Shown: positions 33,442 to 45,470 of the stretch, piece after piece
Position numbering within the stretch: position 1 is the stretch's first letter
Layout: every line of letters begins with the position of its first letter
Source of the DNA: Nothopassalora personata
Taxonomy: Eukaryota > Ascomycota > Dothideomycetes > Mycosphaerellales > Mycosphaerellaceae
DNA length: 64,000 bases
Assembly: GCA_033816765.1 (NCBI GenBank)
Contig: CM066289.1
Span: forward strand, 992,001 to 1,056,000
Reading direction: 5' to 3'
The notes under the pieces: model-generated
What the model was told of the DNA's origin: nothing
Databases searched by the model: none
The model's input: the letters and a program-made list of their open reading frames with translations, nothing else
Translations under genes and position numbers: made by a program

Positions 33442-34890
33442 TCAAATTGACGCATACACCGCCGACTCACAAGCAATCCATTGCCCAAGCACATTTCCAT
33501 CCAAGAACGGCATCTGCTGACTAGCAATCATACCCGCAACACCCTTCTCCCTATCACACCACCAGAACAAGTTGGCCAAGCCGGCCCACCAAGCAGTATT
33601 CCTACCTCTCCCAGTGGCACCCGGCTCCTGCGTCAACATGAAACTGAGACCCCATCCCTGAGGTGGGTTTCCTTCCTGAGGATACAGCTCCGGAGTAGGA
33701 TTCGTCTGGTCACGCTTCGCATCTGGAATTCCTTGACGGGCAAAGTTGGGCATGTCGGGGACTTGGTTCTCCCACATTGCTTTGACGGTCTCTTCCTTTA
33801 GGATTCGAGCACCTGTTATGGGAGACTTGCCGTCGTTGAGGAGTGAGGCGAGGACTTGGACGTATTCTGCTGGCTTGGCGAAGCAGCCCGCGCCACCGCT
33901 GTGGAAGAGACGGGCTTGCTCTTCTTTGGTGTCGGCGAGGAGTGGTTCGCGGAGGATGTGGTCTCTGTGGAGTTGTCAAAGATTGATCTTCCGGCTCACT
34001 TCTGGGAACCACTCACCTTTCTTCACTCTTCCCCGAAGGATCGCCTGGCCACTTTTGGTGCATGTAAGCGAGATTCTTCTTCATGTCTGCAGTCGGGAAC
34101 ATGGTGACGGCATTCAAACCGAGAGGCTGCATGATATTGTTCTGGATCCAGTCGTTCAGGCGGACTCCAGTGGCACGCTCGAGGACGATACCGGCCCAAT
34201 CAATGTTCGTGCCGTACTCCCACTTTTCGCCGGGCTGGTGCACGAGTGGCATGTTAAGGATGTCTCGGACCTGGTGACGAAGTCAGCTATGGACTATCTA
34301 GCATTGGCGATGCTGCATACATCAGCCTTGAAGCAATCATATCCTATTGGACGCCCATGCTCGCGCAGGCCAGGATGAAAGCTGGACATGATCAGTAAGA
34401 GTGGCACCCAGGGACCACGAGCTTCAGCACTCACAATTCGTACGCAAACCCAGCAGTATGCGACAGAAGCATGCGCAACGTTATGTCGTTCTTGCGAGGT
34501 ACGAGTGTACCATCTGGTTGAAGCACTTTCTGCGAGACATCAGATACCATTAACATGCGGCAATTGGTTACTCACTTTATCGTTCAACTCTGGACAAAGT
34601 TGATGCACCTGCTTGGCATCATCCAGCCTCAACTGTCCCATCTCGACAGCCTGCATACATGAAATTGTGGCAAGTAGCTTCGTACAGCTTGCGATCCAGA
34701 AGACGGTGTCCAAATCCATTGGCTTGTTACTGCCAGATCCAATACCCTTCTTGCCGGAAGGACATGCGACAATCTGCTTGCCATTTCTGTCAACTGCCAC
34801 AAAGACCAGACCAGCAATGCCAGTAGCTGGATTGCCAGTCACGCTGTCGAGCGACTCTTGGCATGCTTTCTGAGCTTTCGCATTGACCAT
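33442..34890 (-). CDS. Serine hydrolase of the class C beta-lactamase / esterase type (5 exons)
   Basis: Exons (minus): 34890-34576, 34529-34435, 34381-34321, 34270-34017, 33964-33442; 415 residues, all junctions in phase, introns 46-53 bp. The nucleophile motif S-x-x-K is SCTK (residues 68-71) in FWIASCTKLLATISCMQ. MLLSHTAGFAYE follows, then WEYGTNIDWAGIVLERATG (about 174-192), the Tyr motif region. The C-terminal WWCDREKGVAGMIASQQMPF block is typical of fungal members, some of which (LovD type) are acyltransferases. No signal peptide is evident with the 34890 start; a longer frame from 35016 exists but adds non-conserved sequence. Substrate cannot be told from sequence. It is the last intact gene before the repeat block. 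Confidence 0.88.
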
Positions 34891-35422
34891 GTTTGCCGCT
34901 GTTGATGACTGTTGGTACGGCGGAGGGTGTCTGGCCGAGCGGACATCCAGTACGACCGTCTTCACGATATGTATACAAAGGCAGGAAGCGGAGTCGTTGG
35001 AGGAGTCGTTGCACAAGCCTGTCGCCCGGTGGCTAGTGACGACTCGAAAGGGAAAGAAGCTACCAGGTTATTTGCCATATGGGGGTGAGCTACCCCGCCG
35101 AAGTCAGGCTTGGGAAGCGGAGTATGGCTAAGCGGAGCCGCACGCACAACCCTATGCGGGATCAATGACCTGAGGCGTTGGGAGAGATGACATTGATTAT
35201 GATGAGGTTGGCTTCACTGACTACATGTACTAAGGCTCGTAGAATGGCGGCTCGTTCACTGTGAACGCTAGATCGTGCCTTCAGCTGGGATGAGGTCTCA
35301 AAGCCGATTCTCTGGAAGTCGCATGAAGGGGCAAAATGCATGCTTCAAGGCTTTGCGACAAAGAGTAGCTCGTTCACGAAGCATGACTCACGTTTGCAGA
35401 ATCGAAAAGGGTCATTCATATC
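34891..35422. other. Promoter side of the hydrolase gene; last un-RIPed genic DNA
   Basis: No gene supported; it ends in the ATATC next to the gypsy-1 5' LTR. Confidence 0.4.
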
Positions 35423-35842
35423 TGTTACGGGTCAGATTGGGCTGATGCTCAGCGACCAATCAGAGCCTCCACAGTTGAGTGAGCGCCACCACAGCTGGAA
35501 AGGCACAGCCACCGCAGAGTGATCTGTTGCTCTGCGAGACCTACAAGACAGATCAACAGATCAGATCAGAGCACGACAGCAATTGATCTGTTGCTCTATA
35601 TGATCTGTAAAACAGATCAACAGATCGGAGCAGATCAATAATGATTTCCTTTGTATTTAGGAACGCTAAGAACCCTTATGGTTTCGATGCGTTTAACTCA
35701 TGTTACTATCTCACTAATTAGAATACAACTCTTATTCCTATCATTCATCTTCGCTTAGCTTGCTTCAGCCTCTCTAAAGAATACCGCCACGTGACTTGAC
35801 TTATCTCTCCTCTAAGACTAGCCCTAGAACGAGACAATAACA
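35423..35842 (+). repeat. Gypsy-1 5' LTR (little RIP)
   Basis: Same length as the 3' LTR. I count about 36 differences; nearly all are CA to TA or TG to TA with the mutated state in the 3' copy. Confidence 0.9.
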
Positions 35843-35844
35843 CT

Positions 35845-35852
35845 TTAAACGC
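35845..35852 (+). promoter_or_regulatory. Putative self-priming primer-binding site of gypsy-1
   Basis: TTAAACGC, two bases after the 5' LTR, is the reverse complement of GCGTTTAA within that LTR (35689-35696). The same pairing is seen in gypsy-2 and gypsy-3. This suggests a Tf1/sushi-type primer from the transcript's own 5' end; inferred, not shown. Confidence 0.5.
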
Positions 35853-35869
35853 CCTTAGGATAAGCGCTA

Positions 35870-37900
35870 CTTAAGCAGCTAGTAGGGGAACACCCGCCCC
35901 TAGCGAAGCAGGAAGCATCCGCCGTGCGCTACTATAACAGACTACTACGAAGGACGATAAGTCTAATAACGATAACGAGCCTACTCTAAGAAAGAACGAC
36001 GTTAAGGCTACTAAGCTAGACCTCTTCTATAGAGACAGAGCCAAGTTCGACGACTGGGTCAATTAGATAGATATGTATCTTATGTTTAACCTAGTCGATG
36101 CTAACAAAAGAACTATCTTCGCTATTACGTACCTTCGCGGAAGTGCGTAGAACTAGATCAAACCTTACCTTAAGGAATACCTTTCCTATAGAGAGCGCCT
36201 TCACGCGGCGGACGACGTAAGTATCTTCGTTACGACGAAGAGAAACTAAGACTCTCTCTCTCGAAAAATACAAGCCTACTCGACTCGAAACAAGAAAAGA
36301 CAGGTCGGACGAACCGAACGAACGAGATACGCTCAAAATCTACAAACAAGAACTCCGGAACTGCGAGAAGGGAAAGCGACGTACATAGCGTACACGTCGC
36401 TCGAACAACGAAGGCGCTGTCTACCTGTCGTCCCGGCAAACCACGTAAACTGCCGGCTGGAACCAAGAGAGGCGTTTAGGGGCGCAAACCACGTATACTG
36501 CACGGCTGGAACCAAGAGAGGCCGAGGGGGGGACGACAGCGAGGCCACTGCGACCGAGGAGCTACACTCGAGACCGGAGAACGCGACTGGATTGAAACAG
36601 AGGCAACGGGTGTTTCTTGGGATTTTGCTCGGTGCGTACGGGTACGGCCGGCTTGGCTTTTTAAAACAAGAACGAGACACGGGCGCAAAACTTGTCTCGC
36701 CCGGGGCAAGGCGACAAACCGCAATTCTCGACAAGACACGACTACCGGGTACGCGCGTACTACGCCGCAATATATTCGATTTACGGTTCGAATAGCGAGC
36801 GTTGCTCGCATCTTTTAAGGAGTTTTTACGTCCGGGGTACGACGGGGCTTTTCTCCTTCTCTCAAATTTTGGTCTCGTTCTCGAGACCCGTGTTGCATAG
36901 TCTTTGACTCAAATAGCACGTTAATGGAATAATCAATCAATCAATCAATTAAGGAATACCTTAAAGGTATAGGACGATTAGACCCTACCGGAATGTTTAG
37001 GAGCTACACCCTTTTTAAAGAAAAGATAAAGTCAATCTTTAGAACCTCGAACGAAGTCTAACAGGCTATACGAATCATTTAACACCTAAAGCAGAAGACG
37101 TCTACTTTAGAGTATGCAGCCAAATTCGAAGAATACGGACAGATTACCGGATAGGACTAGACGGCGTTAATAACTATGTTCCGACGTGGACTTAAGGACT
37201 CCGTTAAGGACGAGTTAATAAGACACGGGGGACGGATTACTAACCTCGAAGAGCTAATAAAGGCGTCGATTAACATCGATAACTAGCTCTAGGAACGATA
37301 CTAGGAAAAGAAATACGACTCTAAGGTAGGAGGTATAGTAGGATACGCTCCGGATCGTAGACCCTTAGGAGGATACGTTACGAAGGGAGAATTCTTACGA
37401 CAAAGCCAACCCTACTATAGACTACAGCTAATAGAACTGGACGTTACCTAACGAGGACGGAAGATCGATAAGAGTAGGGGCTACGGAAAGCCCTTTAAAG
37501 GAAAAGGAAAACTTACATACTATACCTATAGCAAGGAAGGCTACATAGCGCGGGATTGCCGCGGTAAAAATATAGTGCGCCGCGAGCAATTTAATATAAT
37601 GCAACCCCGAACTAGTAAATCCGAGAGCAGCGTTAGATCTCGAGGAGATACCGACTATACTCGGAGAGTAGGGGAGAGAGCTAGCAACGGAAGCACGACG
37701 CCTCTCCTAGACCCCTTAGAAGGACGAGGAGGATACTATAGGCAGCAAATAGTAGTTATTCTATTTAATGCGAAGAACCAACTACGACAGTTTAACATAA
37801 TAACACGAAGAGTCGACTACGAGATCGAATCCGAGTCTCGAAATGGTTATAGAAGCCTTCATTAGCGATTCTATTACTAAGACTCGTGTTAAGTTTACTA
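35870..37900 (+). pseudogene. Gypsy-1 gag relic
   Basis: Readable segments include a LYRDRAKFDDWV-like capsid start near 36040, YLRGSAQNWIKPYLKEYL (about 36130-36183, ends at the insertion) and, after the insertion, FRSYTLFKEKIKSIFRTSNE (about 37000-37060). A CCHC-type knuckle relic (TYSKEGYIARDC) lies near 37520-37560. Stops are TAG/TAA at former Gln/Trp codons. Confidence 0.7.
36184..36948. mobile_element. 765-bp un-RIPed insertion in gypsy-1 gag, 14-bp target duplication, (AATC)n tail
   Basis: TTAAGGAATACCTT occurs at 36170-36183 and again at 36949-36962. Between them lies GC-rich DNA retaining many CA and TG dinucleotides, unlike the RIPed surroundings. It ends with four to five AATC units on the plus strand. 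Deleting it plus one duplicate rejoins the gag frame. A long target duplication and a simple-repeat 3' tail point to target-primed retrotransposition (SINE or truncated LINE). Inside is an imperfect tandem pair (36437-36473, 36485-36522). No reverse transcriptase is encoded. Confidence 0.75.
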
Positions 37901-38739
37901 CGCCGCGAAGTTAGGCGTAGGGTATTAGCCTTAGCAACTACGAGGAACCCTAGGAGCGACGTATAGGCAAAACGCTACGCTCCGAGAAGTAGACATCGAC
38001 GAATCCTACTTCGACGAAGATAGAAGCGATAAAGAAAATCAGGACCTAGGATAGAACGGATCGTAGTTACTAGAACCATAAGAAGAAAGTTAAGAAACTA
38101 CCGGGCTAAATACTATTAAGGAAGAATAGGATCCGGAAGAATTAAGCGAAGAAGATTCCTCCGAAGGAGAAGAGAGCGACACTAACGACGATAACGAACA
38201 ACTTACCTTCACGGTAGATGCACCTAAGAAACTATACGACATAATTATCTACCTATAAAGAAGGTACGAGGAATTCCTACCTAAGATAGGCGGACGAAGG
38301 AGGCTATACTCCATTAAGTTTAATAAGACACTCGACACCCTACGAGGCATAGCCTAGGGATACCCACTTATAGAAACAACCGAGAATCTAGTAACCGCCG
38401 TTATAGAACGACTACCGATAGGAAGCCAAATAATAGGAACCGGATATCTTACACCGTTAGGAACATTTATATCGAATAAATTACGCAACATAGTACAACA
38501 CGCACGCGTACTCTACTTAGAAACGTAGAAGATCTAGGAACGTAATAGACTACAAGTGTAGACACAGGGCAACGGGCTACAGGTTCTAGCCGAAGCCTCT
38601 AGGCACGAAGCATAGCGAACTACATACTATTCGGGAAAAGGATTAGCTCCCTAGGAATAAGCGACTAAAGGGAGTTATACAACACTTAGGCTCACGCATC
38701 GACATTAAACACAGTTTTCTAGACATAAGCAATCGTTAA

Positions 38740-41700
38740 CGGACATAAGACTAGTGTTATAATCGACTTAGGAGTAGCGGGGAATTTTATCTCCGAGTCT
38801 TTCATAAGAAGAAACGGGTTAGCTACCCTAAAGAAGAAATAGGGTTACGAGTTAATCGCGGTAAACGGATTATCGTTACCTAGCGTAGAATGGGAGACGA
38901 TACTATTGCTACTAGCTATCTAACAGCACTACGAGAATATTACCTTAGATGTTAATAATATAGCTAGTTATAACATAGTATTAGGTATACCTTAGTTAAG
39001 AAAGCACAATCTAGTAATCGACTAGAGAAGAGGAGTACTTACATTTAGGGAATGCGACTACATTATCGACATTTAGCCTACGTATCGATAGCGGACGATA
39101 GTAGATAAGGTAAGAAAACAGCTTAATACATTCGAGCTTACGCCGACTAGAAGGATAGAAGAACTACCTTCGACCGGGATAGAAACTAGCGTAGGGCCGC
39201 CGGGTCACGAAGTCACTAGAAGTAATAGAAGTAACGCACTATCGAAGAATACTAACATCTTAGAGTTAAGTATTCCTAAGGAGTATCGTAAGTGGTCGCG
39301 ACTCTTTAAAGAGGAGAGAGGCAAAACCGCCTTACCTAAGCACCGCCTATAGGATTATAAGATTAACATTTAGCTAGGGAAAGAGCCTCTATAGGGACCC
39401 CTATATTAAATGTCTAAGAAAGAGCTATAGACCCTACGAGAATAGCTAAAGGAGAAGCTAGCTAAAGGATAGATAAGAAGATCCACCTTAAGTGTAGGAA
39501 CTCTATACATGTTCGTTCTAAAAGCAAACGGGAAGTTACGACTCGTATAAGACTATAGGAAGTTAAACGAGATAACGATTAAGAACCGATACCCGCTACC
39601 TAACATCGAAGAAGCATAAGATAGATTAACCGGATCGGACTAGTATACGAAGATTAACCTACGAGATGCCTTCTATGCTATACGAATAGTAGAAGGAGAA
39701 GAATAGAAAACCGCTTTTAGAACAAGATACGGACTCTACGAATTCTTAGTTATGCTAATAGGATTAACTAACGCACCCGCATCCTATTAGGACCTTATTA
39801 ACGAAACACTTAGAGACCTACTCGACGTATGCGTTATCGCCTATATAGACGACATACTAGTCTACACGAAAGGATCCCTATAGGAACACATAAGACAAGT
39901 CTAGGACGTCTTTGAACGACTTACGCAATTAGGATTTAAGACGGCACCCGAGAAATGCGAATTCTATAAGAAAGAAGTTAAATTCTTAGGCTTTATTATT
40001 AGTACTATAGGGATAACGATCGACCCTACGAAGACATAGTTAATTAGAGAATAGCTAGAACTAAAAACCGTTAAGGACGTACAATCATTCCTTAGACTAG
40101 CGAACTATAACCGGAAATTCATTAAGGACTACGCGAAAACGGCAGCACTAATAACGATACTTACGAGAAAAGACGTTACTTAGAAATAGGGAAAGAAACA
40201 GATTAAAGCGTTTAAGAAACTTAAGGAACAATGCGCTTTAGCCCCTACGCTTCGACTATTCGATAGTAGCAAGGAAGTCCACATCGAGACCGATGCGTCT
40301 AATATAGCAATAGGCGTATATCTAACATAGACATACGATAGGTAGAGACACCTAGTAGCCTATTACTCCCGGAAAATAACTACAGCGGAATAGAACTACG
40401 ACATCTATAATAAAGAGCTTCTAGCCATTATTGCTACTATGCAACATTAGAGAGTATATATCGAGGGCCTACCGAAGTTAACGATTCTTTCTAACTATAA
40501 GAATCTTACGTACTTCACGACGACGAAAGAACTTACCCGAAGGCAAGCCCGCTAGTCGGAGCTACTAGGACAGTATAAGTTCGAAATTAAATATTCTCTA
40601 GGACGAGAGAACGGCCGCGCCGACGCGCTAAGCCGAAGAAGCGACTATATAGAAGGAAAAGAACTAGTACAACATAAAATATTAAAGACGAACCCCGACG
40701 GAAGTCTTAGTGCTAACATAAGAGAATTTAATAACATCGTACGGATATTAGGCGATAGGGACGAACAATTCCCTATATCGCAAGGAAAATACTAAGTTCC
40801 TAAGGATCGAGAAGAAGAATGCATACGATAACATTACGACGGACTAACTTATAGACACCCTAGAACTTTAAAAACAATAGACCTAATATAACGCAGTTTC
40901 TCATTTCTATAGATAAGACTTAAGGTGTTACGCTACATTAAACAATGCGTACACTACTAACGAAATAAGGCTACGAGACATGCAAAATACGGTTACCTAC
41001 AGTTTAGGACACTACCGACGAAACCATGGGACGAAGTCATAATAGACTTTATTACGAAACTCCCACCGTTAAGAGATTAAGTTACGAAACAACTATACGA
41101 CATAATACTAGTTATAGTTAATAGACTTACGAAATACGCACACTTTATTCCTACATCGGAAACGTATAATATAGAGTAGCTCGGATACCTCGTACTAGAT
41201 AGACTTATCCGATACTACGGATTCCCTTAAGCGTTTATAACGGACAGAGATAAGCTATTCACATCAAATTACTAGAAGACGCTTATAGGAACGATCGGAA
41301 TTAAACATAAGCTATTAATAGCATATTATCCGGAAACAGACGGACAAACCGAAAGGATGAATTAAACGCTAGAATAATACCTACGACACTACATTAATTA
41401 TGCATAAGATAACTAGGTCTTATTACTACTAATAGCGCAGATTGCACTAAACAACTATAAATTAGAGACAACTTTAACGACACCATTTTTTGCAAACTTT
41501 AGTAAAGATCCTAACCTATTTAGAACACCTGGATCTTATCCATAAGCCGAAAGAGCAATCGTAACGACGGATACTCTTAAGGAAGTGCATAAAGAAACAC
41601 GTAAGGCGATCGAAGATGCATAATAAAAACTGTCTTAATAACGGTAGGACATAAGAAAAATAGCACCTCTACTAAAAGAGGGGGATAAGGTCTATCTCCT

Positions 41701-42080
41701 TATAAAAAACTTGAGAACAAGAAGATAGACTAAGAAACTAGATTACGTTAAGATCGGATCATTTTTCATCGATAAAGTCATAGGACTAGTTAACTACCGC
41801 CTACGACTACTACCGGACGTAAAGATTTACCTAGTCTTCCACATCTCTAAGTTAGAACCCGTAGACGCTAAAACACCCTACTAGGAAAGCTTCCATTTCG
41901 AGCTAGAAGTAGAAAACAAATTCGAAGTTGAAAAAATCCTAGATAAGAAAGGTTAGCGATACCTTATTAAATGGAAAGGATACGATAAATCAGAAAATAC
42001 CTAGGAACTAGAAAGAAACCTTAAGAACTGCCGGCTACTTCTAATAGAGTATTTCTAGCGCCGGAAGAACCTCGAAGAGA
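38740..42080 (+). pseudogene. Gypsy-1 pol relic (protease, RT, RNase H, integrase, chromodomain)
   Basis: Order seen: a degenerate protease motif (IIDLGVAGNF, near 38760); RT with KLRLVQDYRKLNE-like (about 39535-39570) and YIDDILVY (about 39842-39865); RNase H with ETDASNIAIGVYL (about 40285-40325) and ITTAEQNYDIYDKELLAI-like (about 40375-40430). The integrase zinc region lies at about 40850-40975 and the core at about 41035-41365 (DFITKLPP, TDRDKLF, ETDGQTERMN). A chromodomain (ILDKKG, YLIKWKGYDKSENT-like, 41905-42060) follows. The chromodomain defines a chromovirus. All frames are interrupted by RIP stops. Confidence 0.85.
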
Positions 42081-42139
42081 AGGAGGACTATATAACTAGA
42101 AATCGGAGGAGACATTATAACCTTAGTCGATAAGAAGAT

Positions 42140-42600
42140 TCTAAGTGTTAGGAGCTAGGTGGAAGTCCGCTAACTCCTCCTACTCTAGCTCTAACAGGTT
42201 CGCCGACTCTACGGCAATAGCCTCGTTAGCTCTCTAATCTACGAGCTCTATCTACCTACGCAACCGTTCCTCCTTCGTATACGTAGTATTAAGGGCCTCG
42301 CGAGCACGCTCTTAAGCCTCGCGGGCTTCCTTTATCTACCGCTACAGTTTCTTCTTTTCACTAATAAGGCGATCGAACTCGGAACGCGACACCTTTATAT
42401 TATAACGGATGTTTCGACGAACACACTTATTACACCGCCCCGATAATACGTGCACCTTACATACCCGCGAATGTGCCCGACAATTGGAATAGGACCGCAC
42501 TATTATCTCTCCGAAGTTGTCGATAGTTTCGGCTAACTTAAGACGACGAGAGGTACTCGAGGAAGAAGGAGCCTTTAGTATGTTAAGGAAGACATAAACG
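42140..42600 (-). pseudogene. Antisense Cys-rich coiled-coil frame of gypsy-1
   Basis: Reading the minus strand from about 42600 to 42140 gives a frame interrupted only by TAG/TAA at positions suited to Gln. It starts with a Cys cluster (SNCRAHSRVCKVHVLSGRCNKC, about 42485-42420 on the plus strand coordinates), continues with FDRLISEKKKL and a long charged helix (IKEAREAQERAREAL, then TKEERLR) and ends with a Leu/Glu-rich tail. It lies between the end of pol and the 3' LTR, opposite in sense to pol. A comparable frame exists in gypsy-2 at the mirrored position. I do not recognise the family; the layout suggests a nucleic-acid-binding or multimerising protein. Confidence 0.5.
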
Positions 42601-42662
42601 AGAACACTAAACGAAGGGATAAGGCGGTAGGACTATAACCTAAGCTCGTAGCAAGCTAAGCT

Positions 42663-42676
42663 AAGAAGGGGGATAG
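42663..42676 (+). promoter_or_regulatory. Gypsy-1 polypurine tract
   Basis: AAGAAGGGGGATAG directly before the 3' LTR. Confidence 0.75.
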
Positions 42677-43096
42677 TGTTACGGGTTAGATTAGGCTAAT
42701 GCTTAGCGACTAATTAGAGCCTCTATAGTTAAGTGAGCGCTACTACAGCTAGAAAGGCACAGCTACCGTAGAGTGATCTGTTGCTCTACGAGACCTATAA
42801 GACAGATTAATAGATTAGATTAGAGCACGACAGCAATTAATCTATTGCTCTATATAATCTGTAAAACAGATTAACAGATTGGAGCAGATCAATAATGATT
42901 TCCTTTGTATTTAGGAACGCTAAGAACCCTTATAGTTTCGATGCGTTCAACTTATATTACTATCTCACTAATTAGAATATAACTCTTATTCCTATTATTT
43001 ATCTTCGCTTAGCTTACTTCAGCCTCTCTAAAGAATACCGCCACGTAACTTAACTTATCTCTCCTCTAAGACTAGCCCTAGAACGAGACAATACCA
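42677..43096 (+). repeat. Gypsy-1 3' LTR (heavily RIPed)
   Basis: Pair of 35423-35842; carries almost all the TA-type substitutions. Confidence 0.9.
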
Positions 43097-43139
43097 CTAT
43101 CGTAGGTACGTAAGCGCTTGCTAGTAACACGCTTAGACC

Positions 43140-43740
43140 CGCTCATTTCTTCCCTTTACTTATAGTAAGCTATATATAGTTCGTAGTATTATTCTAGCTC
43201 TTAAGCCGGTTCTACTATTACTATCTCTTTAATAGTCGTAGCGTACCCTATTATTAGTATAGATAGGTTATAGAATGTAGTCTTATTAAAGAGGACGTCC
43301 TTTATCCTTATAATTCTATCCTTAGATAGATCCTATATTTAGTAGATATTCGTAGAGTCGTATCTAGCTAGATATCTAATAAGAGCTCGCTCTTTAAGCT
43401 TCTTAGTCTTACTTAGTTAATCTAGGCTATATATATAGACTAAGTACCTATATACCTACTATATACCTAATATATAGTATATAACCTATTACTAACTCGA
43501 AGGATATCCTCTATTCTTTTAATTAGATTAGTAACCTCTAGAGGATATAGTATACTACTACTATATATTCTAGCTATAACCTCTTAGATAAATTTATATA
43601 GATTCGTATTATACGTACTATAGTAATAATATATAAGGACCGTAAGGCTATAAGGGGATATTGCAATATATAGTACGCCTACGATCTCCTAATTGTAGAT
43701 AAACTAAAGCTTACTTTCTTCTATAGACGCTATACGCGTC
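43140..43740 (-). mobile_element. Copia fragment (integrase region), second copia copy
   Basis: Plus-strand sequence here aligns by eye with 50780-51300 of the complete copia element (shared stretches such as GCCGGTTCTACTATTAC and AAAGAGGACGTCCTTTA). It is a diverged, more strongly RIPed fragment in the same orientation. Confidence 0.7.
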
Positions 43741-45470
43741 TCCTAGTGTACGTATACGCGTTACGTACGGTATACTAAGCCGGGCATAGCCGTATTATAT
43801 ATAAGGGTTAGCTATAGGCTGCCCTTATAACTACCTCCCCTTCTAGGACGAGCTACCCTTAGCTCGCGGCTTTAGGAGGTTTCTATATAAGTAATCTATC
43901 TACTTCTCGTAGATTCCGTTACTATATAACCCGCCTACGGGTCCCGCACGTGTCGTTATCGGGGTATAGGTAGGTATAGTTGTAGTTGCCGGGTTAACTA
44001 ACTCGAGGGTTTAAGAAGTATACCCTCTCCCTCCTTTTCCTTCTTTTTTCTTATACTACGTTCTCGTAGCGTACCGTACCCGTACTACTAGCAATCTACT
44101 AGCTCCTCGCTAGCGACTATCTAGCAACCCGCTAGTACTACTATAGCTTTAGACGAAGCTATTTAAGACTAGCTCCGCTAGGAGGCCCTTATAGGGGGCC
44201 TATTAGTACTACTAACACTATTACTAGTACTACTATAGATGTCTAGCGCGCTTAGCGTACTAGATACGCTAGTAAAGCGTAAGTTTAGCGTATTAGGGCC
44301 GTAGACCCCTAAGTTATTACTAACTAAGCGTCTAGGTATAGATATTAAGATATATATACGGTATCTCCTATACTTTGTAACTAGTAAGTATTCGCTACGC
44401 TCTTCGCTTACGATACGCTTACTAATAGTATAGTAGACGAGTAGGATACGTATAATAGTATTACTACTAGCGAGTTACTTAAGAAGTATAGGCGCTATAA
44501 GGATAATAGGCACCTATACATTAGTAATACTAGCGTCGCTATTACGTAGATAGTAGCTCGCCTACGTACCGCCCGCGCCTAGCGCGATAAGCTTATCTAG
44601 GGGCTTAGTAACCCTATTACTAAGTAGGAGTAGGATACTCTAGACTAGTAGTATAAGCTCTATGCCTAGCTAGGCGAGTAGATCTTAGAGGTAAGTACTA
44701 CGCCTCGCTAGCGCTCCCTACGCTCGCCGCGTACGGCGTACTATCGCTCCCTATATAAATCGGCTAATTTCCTCCTAGGCTAAGAGGTAGTTTAGTACCT
44801 ATAAGAATAAGCGCTTAGGCGATACCCGCGTACGCTTCGTAGGCGCCTTTACTACTACTACCCCCTCCTCCGCCGCCGCTACTACGTCCGTAGTTCTATA
44901 GTAAGAGTAGAATAGGGCCCTTAATAGGCTCTTCGAGCTCGGCCGTACCGTAAGTACTATATATATTATATATATATCCTATACTAACCGTAGTTATAGT
45001 TCCTATAGGCTAGAAATATCGATACTACTACGGCTAATAGGGCGTTCTTACTACTAGCCCTACGGGGCGAGTATAATAAGGAGGATAATAAGGACGATAA
45101 TAACGAGTAATTACGTGCTCCGCGTATACTAGCCGCCTACTACGCGCCTATCTTTTATCTACGTAGCGCCGTAGCGCGCCTATAAAAGTTTATTTTAAAT
45201 AAATACTCTTCTCTCTACTCTTCTCTCTCCTTACCTCCCTCTCTAATATTATTACTATCGGGGTTGTTTACTTAACTAAGTAAGCGAGCCTTTTAATTAG
45301 ATAGAGTATACTAAGAGTTAGTATCTTATATATAGGTTATAGCTAATATTACTATTAGGGGTAGAGGCTACTATTAATATAGATACTATTAGATAGGCCT
45401 CCCCCCGTATTATTAGTAAAAAGAGGAGGTTATATCTAAAGGGTAAGGTCCTTATATCTAACTACCGAAG
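43741..45470. other. Unassigned RIP-degraded repeat relic
   Basis: Dense TAG/TAA in all frames, rich in CTACTAG-like words. A plus-strand frame from about 44239 (MSSALSVLDTLVKRKFSVLG) and again around 44470-44760 (KYRRYKDNRHLYISNTSVAI) stays readable if TAG/TAA are taken as Gln/Trp, so this is former coding sequence; family not recognised. A C-run at 45399-45405 (GGGGGGAGGC on the minus strand) could be the polypurine tract of the gypsy-4 relic to the right. Confidence 0.35.

Larger units (their letters stand above)
35423..43096 (+). mobile_element. Gypsy-1: RIP-degraded Ty3/gypsy chromovirus with both LTRs
   Basis: 420-bp LTRs (35423-35842; 42677-43096) begin TGTTACGG and end CAATAACA / CAATACCA. 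Flanks are ATATC and CTATC (4 of 5 bases). A polypurine tract AAGAAGGGGGATAG precedes the 3' LTR. The internal region reads gag, protease, reverse transcriptase, RNase H, integrase, chromodomain in plus orientation, with TAG/TAA where Gln or Trp codons are expected, i.e. RIP damage. A 765-bp foreign insertion lies in gag. An extra Cys-rich frame lies on the opposite strand near the 3' end. It is dead, but its structure is complete. Confidence 0.92.

Noticed and set aside
36333..36811. Minus-strand frames (111-145 codons) in the 765-bp insertion
   Set aside because: Ser/Arg-rich, no domain, and opposite to the orientation implied by the (AATC)n tail.
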